From an uncultured Clostridiaceae bacterium (lineage in GTDB: Bacteria > Bacillota > Clostridia > TANB77 > CAG-508), in contig CAMPYH010000004.1 in the NCBI GenBank assembly GCA_946998225.1, positions 1 through 64,000 of the forward strand: a DNA stretch of 64,000 nt, read 5' to 3'. Shown in pieces: positions 51,547 through 60,751 of the stretch. Under the pieces are notes generated by a model. The model had not been told where the DNA came from, searched no databases, and saw nothing but the letters and a program-made list of their open reading frames with translations. A program made the position numbers and the translations under genes. Position 1 is the stretch's first letter, and every line of letters starts with the position of its first letter.

Positions 51547-51590
51547 AAACAATCCATGGATTATAATCTATGGATTGTTTCTTTTTTTAT
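51547..51590 (+). terminator. Rho-independent terminator after the dehydrogenase
   Basis: A stem of up to 17 bases (51547-51563 with 51564-51580, one wobble pair, innermost pairs opening to form the loop) followed by C and seven T. Confidence 0.88.
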
Positions 51591-51665
51591 TTTTCTCTTT
51601 GTTCTCTTTAGTTTGTTTTTTAGATATATTATGTGTATATATTAAAAGAAAATTAGCAAAAGATA

Positions 51666-51694
51666 TAGACAAAAATTTAAAAAAAAATTATAAT
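51666..51694 (+). promoter_or_regulatory. probable promoter of the dlt-like cluster
   Basis: TAGACA (51666-51671) and TATAAT (51689-51694) are 17 bases apart, with a roughly 70-base leader to the ATG at 51768. The leader contains TGTGCATTTATGCATGTACA, which can fold on itself. Confidence 0.6.
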
Positions 51695-51767
51695 ATCTAA
51701 ATGAAATAAGATGTGCATTTATGCATGTACAATTAAATTAATTTAGTGATATTAAGTGTGAGAAATT

Positions 51768-52799
51768 ATGAAAAAGAAAAAGAATATTTTTAATTTTATA
51801 TTATTTATATTAATTTTTTTAATTATGTTAAGACTTTTGGGAAAAATGTTTATTCCAAAAGCAGATTCTGATGTATATTACAAAAATGAGATATACAAAA
51901 AAGGGTATGATTTAGACTATATTGGTGCTGGATGTAGTGAAATGAATAGAGGAATTTCACCAATGATTATTTGGAATAAAACAGGTTATACTGGATATAA
52001 CATAGGTTCATCTGGTGAAAGAATATATACTACATATTACTCTTTAAAAAGTGTACTTGAATATACAAAGCCTAAATATGTCTTTTTATCTACAGAAATA
52101 ATAGATAAAAAATATCCACTTAATAAATATCTTTTAAGACAAAACTGGGAAAGAAAACCAATTAATTTTGCAAGTCTGGAAATGATGACAAATGAAAATC
52201 ATAAATTTGATATTTTTGAATATATTCATTCTTTTTTCCCTATATTTGCATACCATCAACAATGGAAGCATATAGAAAAAGAACCTGAAGATTATAGAAC
52301 AAAAGGCCATTATGTAAGAGCTAAAAATTATCAAAAAAAGAGACCTACAGAAAAAGATTTTAATAAATATTTTAAAAAGACAGATAAGAGAAAGAAAATA
52401 AATAAATTAAATATTAAATATCTTTTAAAGATAAATGAATTATTAAAAAGCAAAAATATAAAATTAGTTATTGTTGGATTTCCAAATATAAATACATATT
52501 CATATTCTACACATAATACTATTAAAGATATTGCAGAAAAAAATAATATAGAGTTTATAGATTTTAATGAACATATGGATGAATATAAATTAGACTATAA
52601 AATGGATTTTGAAGACACAACACATCTTAATGGACTTGGAGCTAAAAAGTTATCTACATTTATAGCAGATTATTTAAAAAGTAAAGATGAATTAGTAGAT
52701 AAAAGAAATGATCCTAAATTTGATACGTGGAACAAAGATTATGATGTATATATGAAACATTACAACAGTGTAGTAGATACAATAAAAGCTGAGGAATAA
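51768..52799 (+). CDS. DltD/AlgJ-like SGNH-family membrane-anchored protein
   Basis: A 343-residue protein with one N-terminal membrane segment (about residues 8-26) and an outside SGNH-hydrolase-like domain. Block I reads GAGCSEMNRGISP, with the likely nucleophile Ser57, and block V reads DTTHLNG, with Asp283 and His286. In dlt systems DltD carries a comparable Ser/His centre and helps move the acyl group to the wall polymer. Here it is the first gene, and the adenylation gene follows after one base. It is shorter than classical DltD (about 400-420), and AlgJ/AlgX-like SGNH proteins are an alternative. Confidence 0.7.
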   Translation: MKKKKNIFNFILFILIFLIMLRLLGKMFIPKADSDVYYKNEIYKKGYDLDYIGAGCSEMNRGISPMIIWNKTGYTGYNIGSSGERIYTTYYSLKSVLEYTKPKYVFLSTEIIDKKYPLNKYLLRQNWERKPINFASLEMMTNENHKFDIFEYIHSFFPIFAYHQQWKHIEKEPEDYRTKGHYVRAKNYQKKRPTEKDFNKYFKKTDKRKKINKLNIKYLLKINELLKSKNIKLVIVGFPNINTYSYSTHNTIKDIAEKNNIEFIDFNEHMDEYKLDYKMDFEDTTHLNGLGAKKLSTFIADYLKSKDELVDKRNDPKFDTWNKDYDVYMKHYNSVVDTIKAEE

Positions 52800-52800
52800 T

Positions 52801-54294
52801 ATGAGAACATTAATTAAATATTTAGAAGAAAATGTAAAAAAGTGGCCTAACAATGTAGCATATGTAGAACCAGAAAAAGAAATAACTTGGAAAGAACTAC
52901 AAATTAAAGCAAAAAATATAGCAAGCAAAATAATAGATAAAAAAGTAATAAATAAAGCTATAATTATATATATAGAAAAATCTATAGATGCTATAGCATC
53001 TATGTTAGGAGTACTATATTCTGGAAATCATTATGCTATTTTAGATTCAAAAATGCCTGAAGAACGATTTGATAAAATATATAATGATTTAGACAAAACA
53101 TTAATATTGTCTAGAGAAAAAGATTTTAAAAAATTAAAAAACAGCTATGAATATATAGATATAAATTTTGAAAGTAGTAATATTTCAGATTTAGATGAGA
53201 AAATAGAAGAAATTCAAAATAATGTAATAGATGTAAATCCTATGTATATATTATTTACATCAGGATCTACTGGAAATCCAAAAGGTGTAGTTATTTCACA
53301 TAAAGCTTGTATATCATATTTTGATTGGCTTATAGGTGAATTTGGTTATGATGAAAATACGATTTTTGGTAGCCAAACACAACTATATTTTAGTATGAGT
53401 TTAAGTGATATTGTAGTATCTATTAGAACAGGATCTAAATGTGTGCTTATACCAAAAATATATTTTTCATTTCCAGTAAAATTATTTGAATTTATAAACA
53501 AATATAATGTAAATACAATTTATTGGGTACCAAGCGCATTTGGAATTTTAAAGAAATTAGATGTCTTAAAAGAACTGAAAATAGATTCTTTAAAAAGAGT
53601 GCTTTTTGCGGGTGAAGTAATGCCAATGAAAACATTTAATTATTTAAAAAAATATTATCCGGATATTGAATATGCTAATTTATTTGGACCAAGTGAAACG
53701 GTAGACATTTGTACATTTTATAGAGTAAATAGAGAGTTTAAAAATGATGAAACATTTCCAATAGGACATGTTTGTTCAAATCTTAATATGTATATTTTAG
53801 ATGAAAACGATAATGAAGCAAAAGAAGGTGAACTTTGTGTTAGCGGCAGCTATATAGCTAGTGGGTATTATAAAAATGAAGAAAAAACAAAAAGTGCTTT
53901 TATGCAAAATCCTTTAAATGATAAATATATAGAGTATATATATAGAACTGGCGATATAGTTAAATATAATGATAAAAATGAATTAATATTTTTATCAAGG
54001 AAAGATTTTCAAATAAAACATTTAGGGTATAGAATTGAACTTGGTGAAATTGAAACAGCGTTAAATACAATAGATGAGATAAATAGCTGTTGTGTAATAT
54101 ATGACGAAGAAGAAAAACAAATAGTAGCATTTTATGAAGGAGATATTACTGAAGATAAGATATTAGAATTTTTAGAAATAAAGCTACAAAAATATATGAT
54201 TCCAAATAGAATTATAAAACTTGATAGAATGGTATATAATTCTAATGGAAAGATAGATAGAAAAACTTTAAAAAAAGAATATAATAAAAAGTAA
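52801..54294 (+). CDS. dltA: DltA-like amino acid adenylation enzyme
   Basis: A 497-residue AMP-forming enzyme that activates an amino acid, probably D-alanine, and loads it on a carrier protein. Core motifs are present: YILFTSGSTGNPKGVVISH, LFAGEVMP, ANLFGPSETVDICTFY, YRTGDIV and the late HLGYRIELGEIE. Length and the KYLEENVKKWPNNVAY opening match DltA. The carrier protein gene follows at once. Other adenylating enzymes share these motifs, so D-alanine is inferred from the neighbouring carrier and MBOAT genes. Confidence 0.82.
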   Translation: MRTLIKYLEENVKKWPNNVAYVEPEKEITWKELQIKAKNIASKIIDKKVINKAIIIYIEKSIDAIASMLGVLYSGNHYAILDSKMPEERFDKIYNDLDKTLILSREKDFKKLKNSYEYIDINFESSNISDLDEKIEEIQNNVIDVNPMYILFTSGSTGNPKGVVISHKACISYFDWLIGEFGYDENTIFGSQTQLYFSMSLSDIVVSIRTGSKCVLIPKIYFSFPVKLFEFINKYNVNTIYWVPSAFGILKKLDVLKELKIDSLKRVLFAGEVMPMKTFNYLKKYYPDIEYANLFGPSETVDICTFYRVNREFKNDETFPIGHVCSNLNMYILDENDNEAKEGELCVSGSYIASGYYKNEEKTKSAFMQNPLNDKYIEYIYRTGDIVKYNDKNELIFLSRKDFQIKHLGYRIELGEIETALNTIDEINSCCVIYDEEEKQIVAFYEGDITEDKILEFLEIKLQKYMIPNRIIKLDRMVYNSNGKIDRKTLKKEYNKK

Positions 54295-54304
54295 AGGAAT
54301 AAAA

Positions 54305-54529
54305 ATGGAAAAAATTATAGAAATATTAGAAGAAATTAAACCTGGAATAGATTATGAATCAGAAGATGCTTTAATATCTGATGGTATATTAGAAAGTTTT
54401 GAAATAGTAACATTAGTTGCAAGACTTAATTCAGAATTTGATATAGAAATCGAAGTTAAAGATATTGTTCCAGAGAATTTTGAAACAGTAGAAGCAATAG
54501 ATAATTTAGTTAAAAAATTAGAGGATTAA
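54305..54529 (+). CDS. dltC: DltC-like acyl carrier protein
   Basis: A 74-residue carrier protein. The attachment serine is Ser31 in GILESFEIVTLV, where DltC usually has DSF; here the preceding residue is Glu. The acidic helical body and the C-terminal NLVKKLED fit the size of DltC (about 78). It would receive the amino acid from the upstream enzyme after phosphopantetheinylation by the enzyme encoded at 56058. Confidence 0.8.
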   Translation: MEKIIEILEEIKPGIDYESEDALISDGILESFEIVTLVARLNSEFDIEIEVKDIVPENFETVEAIDNLVKKLED

Positions 54530-54530
54530 T

Positions 54531-56057
54531 ATGAACATATCAGTAAGTATTAGCAGTATTGGCTTTTTACTTTATACGATTTTGGTAGCTTTATTCTATT
54601 TTTTATCTTCAAAGAAAAATAGATATATAGTTTTAGGAATTGCGAGTATAATATATTTATTTATAGCTAGTAAGTTTTATTCAATTTTTGTATTTTTGAG
54701 TGCAGCTATTATTTATTTTGGTGGTATAAGTATTTCTAAAATAGAAAAAGAATATAAAGAAAAACCAAAAGAAGAACGAAAGCAAATAAAAGCCGATGTA
54801 AAGAAAAAGAAAAAAACTATAATGTTTATTATAGTTTGTATAAATATATTAATTTTAGCAATTTTAAAATATTATAATGTAACCGCAAATGCTTTAGGCT
54901 GGAAAGTACTTAATATCTTAATGCCAATTGGAATTTCGTATTATACACTAGAGGCGATAAGCTATATTGTAGATATAAGTAGAGGTAAATATGAAGCGGA
55001 TACAAACTTTTTACATGTTCTACTTTATCTAACATTTTTCCCAAAGATGACTTTAGGACCAATTGGAAAATATGATAAATTAAAAGATACATTATTTGAG
55101 GGTATTGGATTTTCATATGAGAGAATAAGAAAAGCCTTCTTATTAATAATTTATGGATATTTCAAAAAAATGGTTATTGCAGACAGATTTGGAATGCTTG
55201 TAAACCATATATATAAATTAAATTTAGGTGGATACAATTTTATTGTTTTAATGATTGCATACACAATTCAGTTATATATGGAGTTTTCAGGATGTATAGA
55301 TATAGTAAGAGGTGTTGGTGAAATATTTGGAATAGGACTTGATGAAAACTTTAGACAACCTTTTTTCTCACAAAACGTTCAAGAGTTTTGGAGAAGATGG
55401 CATATAACTTTAGGCGCTTGGCTTAAAGAGTATGTGTTTTATCCAGTGTCTATATCTAAAGTAAATATGAATTTAAATAACTTTGCAAATAAAAAGATGC
55501 CTAAATTTTTAGCAAAATTTGTAACCATTGCATTTCCACTTTTCTTTGTTTGGGTAGTTAATGGTATTTGGCATGGAGCAGGTTTTAAATATTTACTATA
55601 TGGTATGTATTATTATGTCATAATGATGATTGGTGTATTTTTCAAACCATTAATAGATTTCATTAATGGAAAATTAAAAATAGATCCAGATAAAAAAATA
55701 TTTAAATTATTTAGAATAATTAGAACAATAATTTTAGTTATGATAGGTAATGCTATATTTAAAGCACCAAGTATGATGTATGTATATACTAAATTAACAA
55801 GTGGATATAATGAACCAATGAATGTTTTTACAGATGTATTTAGCAAAAAAGATTTATTAGTCGGAGTTATATTTATATTAATTGTATTTATTGTATCTGT
55901 TTTAAAAGAACTAAATATTGATGTAAGAGAAAAGGTAGAAAAAAGCAATATTTTAATTAGATGGCCTATATATTATTTCATACTTTTATCTGTTGTAATT
56001 TTTGGTATATATGGAGCTGGGTATAATCCAGAAGACTTCATATATGGAGGATTTTAA
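54531..56057 (+). CDS. dltB: DltB/AlgI-like MBOAT acyltransferase
   Basis: A 508-residue polytopic membrane protein of the MBOAT family, which carries the acyl group across or at the membrane. Family motifs are LHVLLYLTFFPKMTLGPIGKYDKL, FWRRWHITLGAWLKEYVFYPVS (His291) and NGIWHGAGFKYLLYG with the catalytic His348. It is longer than classical DltB (about 400) and closer in length to AlgI-type alginate acetylases, but its partners (adenylation enzyme and carrier) point to a Dlt-type system. It starts one base after the carrier gene. Confidence 0.82.
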   Translation: MNISVSISSIGFLLYTILVALFYFLSSKKNRYIVLGIASIIYLFIASKFYSIFVFLSAAIIYFGGISISKIEKEYKEKPKEERKQIKADVKKKKKTIMFIIVCINILILAILKYYNVTANALGWKVLNILMPIGISYYTLEAISYIVDISRGKYEADTNFLHVLLYLTFFPKMTLGPIGKYDKLKDTLFEGIGFSYERIRKAFLLIIYGYFKKMVIADRFGMLVNHIYKLNLGGYNFIVLMIAYTIQLYMEFSGCIDIVRGVGEIFGIGLDENFRQPFFSQNVQEFWRRWHITLGAWLKEYVFYPVSISKVNMNLNNFANKKMPKFLAKFVTIAFPLFFVWVVNGIWHGAGFKYLLYGMYYYVIMMIGVFFKPLIDFINGKLKIDPDKKIFKLFRIIRTIILVMIGNAIFKAPSMMYVYTKLTSGYNEPMNVFTDVFSKKDLLVGVIFILIVFIVSVLKELNIDVREKVEKSNILIRWPIYYFILLSVVIFGIYGAGYNPEDFIYGGF

Positions 56058-56516
56058 TTGGTAAATAAATTAGAAAAAATATATACCGAAGGTAATTTAG
56101 ACATATATTTTGTTAAAACAGATGAAAAGAGAAAAGATACAAGCGATGTTTTAAAAAATATATATAAAAATTTAGGTGAAGAGATTTTAATAGTAAGGGA
56201 AAAATATCATAGACCGAAAAATGTTAAATCAAAATATAATTATTCAATTACATATGTTAATGACGGAGCATTTATTGCTTTTGGAAAAGGAAATTTTGCT
56301 ATTGATGCAGAAGAAATAAGACCATATGATAAAAATATAAATAAAATATTAAAGATAAAACCTAAAGATGAAAAAGAATTTTTTGAATTTTTCACACAAA
56401 AAGAAGCATTAATAAAATTAAATGATTTAATGCTTACAAATATATTAGATGCTTTAAATGGAAAAGTTAAAAGTATTAGTTATAAAAACTATATTATAAG
56501 TATAGCTAAAAGCTAA
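56058..56516 (+). CDS. small phosphopantetheinyl transferase-like protein
   Basis: A 152-residue protein resembling short Sfp-type phosphopantetheinyl transferases. The features are YSITYVNDGAFIAF, FAIDAEEIRPYD (compare GIDIE), and FFEFFTQKEALIKLND (compare WTxKEAxxK). It starts at TTG 56058 immediately after the MBOAT stop, with GGAGG nine bases upstream. It is short and divergent for the family. In this position it would activate the carrier protein at 54305, making the cluster self-sufficient. Confidence 0.7.
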   Translation: MVNKLEKIYTEGNLDIYFVKTDEKRKDTSDVLKNIYKNLGEEILIVREKYHRPKNVKSKYNYSITYVNDGAFIAFGKGNFAIDAEEIRPYDKNINKILKIKPKDEKEFFEFFTQKEALIKLNDLMLTNILDALNGKVKSISYKNYIISIAKS

Positions 56517-56553
56517 AATATGCGCATTTTAGATAACAAAGACCTATGCTTTA

Positions 56554-56582
56554 TTGACAATAATTTGCATGAGTGGTAAAGT
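56554..56582 (+). promoter_or_regulatory. promoter of the mini-protein and rpmE
   Basis: A perfect TTGACA (56554-56559) and TAAAGT (56577-56582) are 17 bases apart, with TGG before the -10 box forming an extended element. It lies between the dlt-like cluster and the small gene at 56606. Confidence 0.7.
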
Positions 56583-56605
56583 ATTAAAGTATTGAAGGAG
56601 TTGTT

Positions 56606-56749
56606 TTGAAAAAAGGTATAAAAATAATATTATGTATAATATTTATATTTAGTATATTAATAACTTTTTTTACAAAAATATATAAAGCAACATCGATAGA
56701 AAAAGCGGTTAAAGCTATAGTTATAGAAGAATTAAAAGTAAAGGAGTAA
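56606..56749 (+). CDS. 47-residue single-pass membrane mini-protein
   Basis: A short open frame starting at TTG 56606 behind GAAGGAG. It encodes a basic N-terminus, one strong membrane helix (about residues 4-23) and a charged amphipathic end (TSIEKAVKAIVIEELKVKE). A promoter lies about 25 bases upstream, and rpmE begins three bases after its stop, with the rpmE ribosome binding site inside its last codons. I do not recognise it. It lies next to the dlt-like cluster, where tiny DltX proteins occur, but shows no clear DltX sequence. Confidence 0.6.
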   Translation: MKKGIKIILCIIFIFSILITFFTKIYKATSIEKAVKAIVIEELKVKE

Positions 56750-56752
56750 ATC

Positions 56753-56950
56753 ATGAAAAAAGAAATTCAACCAGAAGTTAAAAAAGCTACTATTACATGT
56801 GCTTGTGGAAATGTTATAGAAACATTATCTACAAAAGAATCAATGAAAGTAGATATTTGCTCAAAATGTCATCCACACTGGACAGGTTCAGGAACAAAAG
56901 TTTCAAGAGGTGGTAGAGCAGATAAGTTTAGAGAAAAATATGGAATGTAA
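56753..56950 (+). CDS. rpmE: 50S ribosomal protein L31, zinc type
   Basis: A 65-residue L31. The four zinc-binding cysteines are in TCACGN and ICSKCHPHWTG, so this is the zinc-dependent (C+) form. The KEIQPEVKKATITCACGN opening and the GGRADKFREKYG ending are standard. A strong terminator follows. Confidence 0.96.
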   Translation: MKKEIQPEVKKATITCACGNVIETLSTKESMKVDICSKCHPHWTGSGTKVSRGGRADKFREKYGM

Positions 56951-56951
56951 T

Positions 56952-56977
56952 AAAAAGGGCAGTAGCCCTTTTTATTT
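56952..56977 (+). terminator. Rho-independent terminator of rpmE
   Basis: AAAAAGGGC (56952-56960) pairs perfectly with GCCCTTTTT (56965-56973) around AGTA, with further T. Confidence 0.92.
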
Positions 56978-57010
56978 TGTATTGAAAAAAGAATATGGAT
57001 GAAATAATAT

Positions 57011-57892
57011 ATGAATATGGAAAGTAAAGATATATACATAAGAAGTAAAGGGAATAAAATTGCTCTTACAGCATTTTATAAAGATAAAGAAACAATTAAT
57101 TCTATAAAAGAAAAACCGTGTATTTTCTTTTTACCAGGAACTATGGCAAACCCATATACATACTGGAATTTTGTAGATGAAATGGTTAAATATGATGTAG
57201 TTGTTGTAGGACTTCATTATATAGGTCATGGTCTTTCAGATAGAGTAGATAAATTTGATTTCTCAGATTTAAAACAAAATGCTTTAGATGGATTTAAATA
57301 TATTAAAGACAATTTAAAATTTTTTGGAACAGATATAATAGTATTTGGACACAGTCAAGGAGGTATTCTTGCATCAAGCCTTATAGGACTTAATTTAACT
57401 AAAAAATATATACTAGGTAATTTAATAATATCTGATCAAAAAGGTCTTAAAGATTTAATAGGATTATCTAAGGTGCCTAATTTCTTAATTCCTTTTGTTA
57501 AAATGTATTTTAAGATATTAGGGAAAATTAAAGGAAATAAAAAACTTAAATTTGGTGACTATGTAAAAGTAGGAGAGATGGACTATACTGAAGAGGATTT
57601 AAAAAGTGATCCATTAAGGATAGTAGAATATCCTTTATCTATGGTTACATCTTTAATTAATATAGATACAAAAAATTTAACAAAACCAAGTAGTGAAATA
57701 AAAGAGGAAATATTTGTTTTTGTAGCAAAAAATGATCCAATATTTCCTTTGAAACTTCAAAAAGAAGCTTTTGATTTAATAAAAGCAAAAGATAAACATT
57801 TTATTGAATATGATACAGATAAACATATGATGTATACAGAGCATCCAAAAGAGCTTTGTAGTTTAATATATAAGGAGGTTTTTAATGGATAA
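57011..57892 (+). CDS. alpha/beta-hydrolase
   Basis: A 293-residue soluble hydrolase of the alpha/beta fold. The oxyanion strand reads CIFFLPGTMANPYTYWNF, the nucleophile elbow GHSQGG has Ser115, and late in the protein VFVAKNDPIFPL (acid region) and DKHMMYTEHP (His region) complete a triad. Serine-aminopeptidase or monoacylglycerol lipase-like enzymes have this layout. The substrate is unknown. Its end overlaps the next gene by eight bases. Confidence 0.82.
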   Translation: MNMESKDIYIRSKGNKIALTAFYKDKETINSIKEKPCIFFLPGTMANPYTYWNFVDEMVKYDVVVVGLHYIGHGLSDRVDKFDFSDLKQNALDGFKYIKDNLKFFGTDIIVFGHSQGGILASSLIGLNLTKKYILGNLIISDQKGLKDLIGLSKVPNFLIPFVKMYFKILGKIKGNKKLKFGDYVKVGEMDYTEEDLKSDPLRIVEYPLSMVTSLINIDTKNLTKPSSEIKEEIFVFVAKNDPIFPLKLQKEAFDLIKAKDKHFIEYDTDKHMMYTEHPKELCSLIYKEVFNG

Positions 57893-58187
57893 AAATATAG
57901 AAAGAATAAATGATATGGAACAAAGACTTGTAAGACAAGAGGAGTTCGCTAAAAAAATGAATAAAATGCTTGAGGAATATAAAGAAAACTTTTCAGATTT
58001 TGAAAAGTTAGAAAAATATTATTACAGTAAAGAATATATGGAAGACTTAAAATTAGATCAAGAAGGAAAACTTGAAGATATACCAAGAGGAGTATTAAGT
58101 GAAGATCTAGTATATGATTTAATGGGTGAATATTATAATATTGGTATAGAAATGTTAGAACTTGGAATAAAAACAGTAAAAAGATAA
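57885..58187 (+). CDS. DUF4298 family protein
   Basis: A 100-residue helical protein with the DUF4298 pattern: an N-terminal coiled coil (RINDMEQRLVRQEEFAKKM), then YYYSKEYMEDL, then the conserved PRGVLSEDLVYDLMGEYYN. The function of the family is unknown. It overlaps the hydrolase gene by eight bases and precedes gpmI by 11, so all three are probably co-expressed. Confidence 0.75.
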   Translation: MDKNIERINDMEQRLVRQEEFAKKMNKMLEEYKENFSDFEKLEKYYYSKEYMEDLKLDQEGKLEDIPRGVLSEDLVYDLMGEYYNIGIEMLELGIKTVKR

Positions 58188-58198
58188 AGGAGTAATAT

Positions 58199-59731
58199 AT
58201 GAATAAAGTAATGTTAATGATATTAGATGGATGGGGTATAGGAGAAAAATATGACGGAAACAGTATTTATCTTGCAAATACACCTAATATGGATTTAATA
58301 ACTAAAAAATTTCCAAATACGGAAATTAAAGCAAGTGGCGAGTATGTTGGACTTCCTAAAGGACAAATGGGAAATTCAGAGGTAGGACATTTAACTATTG
58401 GTTCAGGTAGAGTTATTTACCAAGATCTATCTAGAATAAATAAAGATATAGAAGATGGAAGTTTAAAAGAAAATAAAGTTTTAAAAGATGGACTTAAAAA
58501 TGTTAAAGAGAAAAACTCTAGTTTACATTTAATGGGACTTGTATCTTTTGGAGGAGTACACTCACATATTAATCATTTAATAGAACTTGTAAAAATTGCA
58601 AAAGAGGATGGAATTAAAAAAATATATATACATGCATTTTTAGATGGAAGAGATGTACCAACAGATTCTGGAATTAAAGATATAGAATTTTTAGAAAAAG
58701 AATTAGAAAAAATTGGAGCTGGAAAAATAATCTCTGTATCTGGTAGATATTATGCAATGGATAGAGATAAAAGATGGGATAGAGTGCAAAAAGCATATGA
58801 TGCAATAAACTATAGAATTGGAAATGAAAAAGAAACAGCTTTAGATTGTATTAAAGATTCATATGCTGAAGGAATAACAGATGAATTTATCGTCCCTACA
58901 GTTATTACATCTAATTTAGATAAAGATAGAAATATAAATATTTTAGAAGATGATACAGTAATCTTTTTCAATTTTAGACCAGATAGAGCAAGACAAATTA
59001 CAAGAGCATTTACAGAAAAAGATTTTAATGAATTTAAAGTAGAAAAATATTCTAATTTAAAATTTTTAACAATGACAGAATATGATGCAAATTTTAAAAA
59101 TGTAGAAATAATATATCCAAATATAGATGTTAAAAATACACTTGGTGAAGTGCTTGCAAGAAATAATAAAAAACAATTAAGAATTGCTGAAACAGAAAAA
59201 TATGCACATGTTACATTTTTCTTTAATGGTGGTGTTGAAAAGCCAAATAAAGATGAAGAGAGAATATTAGTTCCATCACCAAAGGTTAAAACATATGATC
59301 TAAAACCAGAGATGTCATCAGATGAAATAGAAGATATAGTCGTTAATAAAATAAATGAAAATATATATGATGTAATAATATTAAACTTTGCAAATCCAGA
59401 TATGGTAGGACATACTGCAAATATACCAGCTACAATAAAAGCTATAGAAAGAATAGATTACCATGTAGGAAATATTGCAGAAGCAACACTTAAAAATGGT
59501 TATACACTTCTTATAACTGCTGATCATGGAAATGCAGAAAAACTTTTAGATGAAAATGGAAAACCATTTACATCACACACAAGTAATTTAGTACCATTTA
59601 TAGTTATATCTGAAGATAAAAATATTAAACTAAAAAAAGAAGGATCTTTAAAAGACATATCTCCTACAATTCTTAAACTTTTAAATATTCCTAAACCAGA
59701 AGAGATGACTGGAGATAGTTTAATAATTTAG
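58199..59731 (+). CDS. gpmI: 2,3-bisphosphoglycerate-independent phosphoglycerate mutase
   Basis: A 510-residue manganese enzyme that converts 3- and 2-phosphoglycerate in glycolysis. The sequence LMILDGWGIG opens the metal site, Ser60 in GQMGNSEVGH is the phosphorylated residue, and SFGGVHSHINHL, HAFLDGRDVPTDSG, FFNFRPDRARQITRAF, FANPDMVGHT and ITADHGNAEK follow in the normal order. Length is standard. A terminator follows within 45 bases. Confidence 0.97.
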   Translation: MNKVMLMILDGWGIGEKYDGNSIYLANTPNMDLITKKFPNTEIKASGEYVGLPKGQMGNSEVGHLTIGSGRVIYQDLSRINKDIEDGSLKENKVLKDGLKNVKEKNSSLHLMGLVSFGGVHSHINHLIELVKIAKEDGIKKIYIHAFLDGRDVPTDSGIKDIEFLEKELEKIGAGKIISVSGRYYAMDRDKRWDRVQKAYDAINYRIGNEKETALDCIKDSYAEGITDEFIVPTVITSNLDKDRNINILEDDTVIFFNFRPDRARQITRAFTEKDFNEFKVEKYSNLKFLTMTEYDANFKNVEIIYPNIDVKNTLGEVLARNNKKQLRIAETEKYAHVTFFFNGGVEKPNKDEERILVPSPKVKTYDLKPEMSSDEIEDIVVNKINENIYDVIILNFANPDMVGHTANIPATIKAIERIDYHVGNIAEATLKNGYTLLITADHGNAEKLLDENGKPFTSHTSNLVPFIVISEDKNIKLKKEGSLKDISPTILKLLNIPKPEEMTGDSLII

Positions 59732-59771
59732 AAATGTTAAATTAAATAATAAATTAGAAAAAATACAAAAT

Positions 59772-59797
59772 AAAAAAAGCACATAAGTGCTTTTTTT
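59772..59797. terminator. bidirectional terminator between gpmI and tRNA-Arg
   Basis: AAAAAAAGCAC (59772-59782) pairs perfectly with GTGCTTTTTTT (59787-59797) around ATAA. The flanking A and T runs let it stop gpmI transcripts on the plus strand and tRNA-Arg transcripts on the minus strand. Confidence 0.92.
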
Positions 59798-59799
59798 AA

Positions 59800-59876
<77 letters not shown>

Positions 59877-59887
59877 ATACAAGAAAT

Positions 59888-59916
59888 ATGTTAACACTAA
59901 AATTATTTTTTTGCAA
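59888..59916 (-). promoter_or_regulatory. promoter of tRNA-Arg
   Basis: On the minus strand TTGCAA (59911-59916) and TAACAT (59888-59893) are 17 bases apart, with TGT before the -10 box. The tRNA begins about 12 bases downstream. Confidence 0.65.
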
Positions 59917-59997
59917 GCATTTTAAAGCATTTTTTTAAAGTTTTTTTGTATTAATTTGTATAAATATATGGTAATATAAAAATATGTGGAGGGAAAG

Positions 59998-60741
59998 ATG
60001 GGAAAGAATAAAGCTTTAATATTTGCGGCTGGAAATGGTACTAGAATGAAACATGTGGTACCAAAGCAATTTATTAAACTTAATGGTTTGCCAGTTATAT
60101 TTCATACTATATTAAAATTTGAGAATAATAATTTAATTGATGAAATTTATGTGGTAATTAAAAAAGGATATAAAGAGAGTTTAGAAGAATATTTATCTAA
60201 ATACAATTTAAAAAAGAAAATAACTGTTTTGGAACCTAAAAAAGATGATACAGGATTAGATAGTACTTATTACGGAATAATTGAGGCTTCAAAAAATATG
60301 GATCCAGATGATATTATTTTAATACATGATGGTGTAAGACCAGTTATATCTGATGAATTAATTAATGAGAATATTAAAGTTTGTAGAGAAAAAGGAAATG
60401 CAATTTCTGTATCTACTTTATTCGAATCACCAGTTGAAATAGATGAAGATGGAAAAATTAAAAGAGTTCTTGAAAGAAAAATGTATAGATTAACTAAAGC
60501 ACCACAAACATTTTTTCTTAAAGACATTTTAGTAGCACATGAAAAAATTAGAAAAGAATTTGGAAACTACACAAATTTTACAGATTCCTCAGCGATTATG
60601 AGATATTTAGGAAATGAATTAAATACAGTTGAGTCATCTAATAGTAATATAAAAATAACTGAAAAAGATGATGTTTTTAAAGTATTAGGACTTTTAGATG
60701 AAGAAAAATATAAAGATGTTTTTGATATAGACATAGAATAA
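59998..60741 (+). CDS. IspD/TarI-family cytidylyltransferase
   Basis: A 247-residue nucleotidyltransferase that joins CTP to a sugar-alcohol phosphate. The motifs ALIFAAGNGTRM, VPKQFIKLNGLPVIFHT, IILIHDGVRPVISDELI, YRLTKAPQTFFLKDIL and TDSSAIMRYLG fit the family. IspD (2-C-methylerythritol 4-phosphate) and TarI (ribitol 5-phosphate) share these motifs, and no neighbour settles which it is. The start is ATG 59998, behind GGAGGG; an upstream GTG at 59986 has no site. Confidence 0.8.
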   Translation: MGKNKALIFAAGNGTRMKHVVPKQFIKLNGLPVIFHTILKFENNNLIDEIYVVIKKGYKESLEEYLSKYNLKKKITVLEPKKDDTGLDSTYYGIIEASKNMDPDDIILIHDGVRPVISDELINENIKVCREKGNAISVSTLFESPVEIDEDGKIKRVLERKMYRLTKAPQTFFLKDILVAHEKIRKEFGNYTNFTDSSAIMRYLGNELNTVESSNSNIKITEKDDVFKVLGLLDEEKYKDVFDIDIE

Positions 60742-60751
60742 GAGGTAAATT

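Noticed and set aside
56511..56532. Terminator after the dlt-like cluster
   Set aside because: CTAAAAT/ATTTTAG can pair around six bases, but there is no T run after it, so I do not count it as a terminator.
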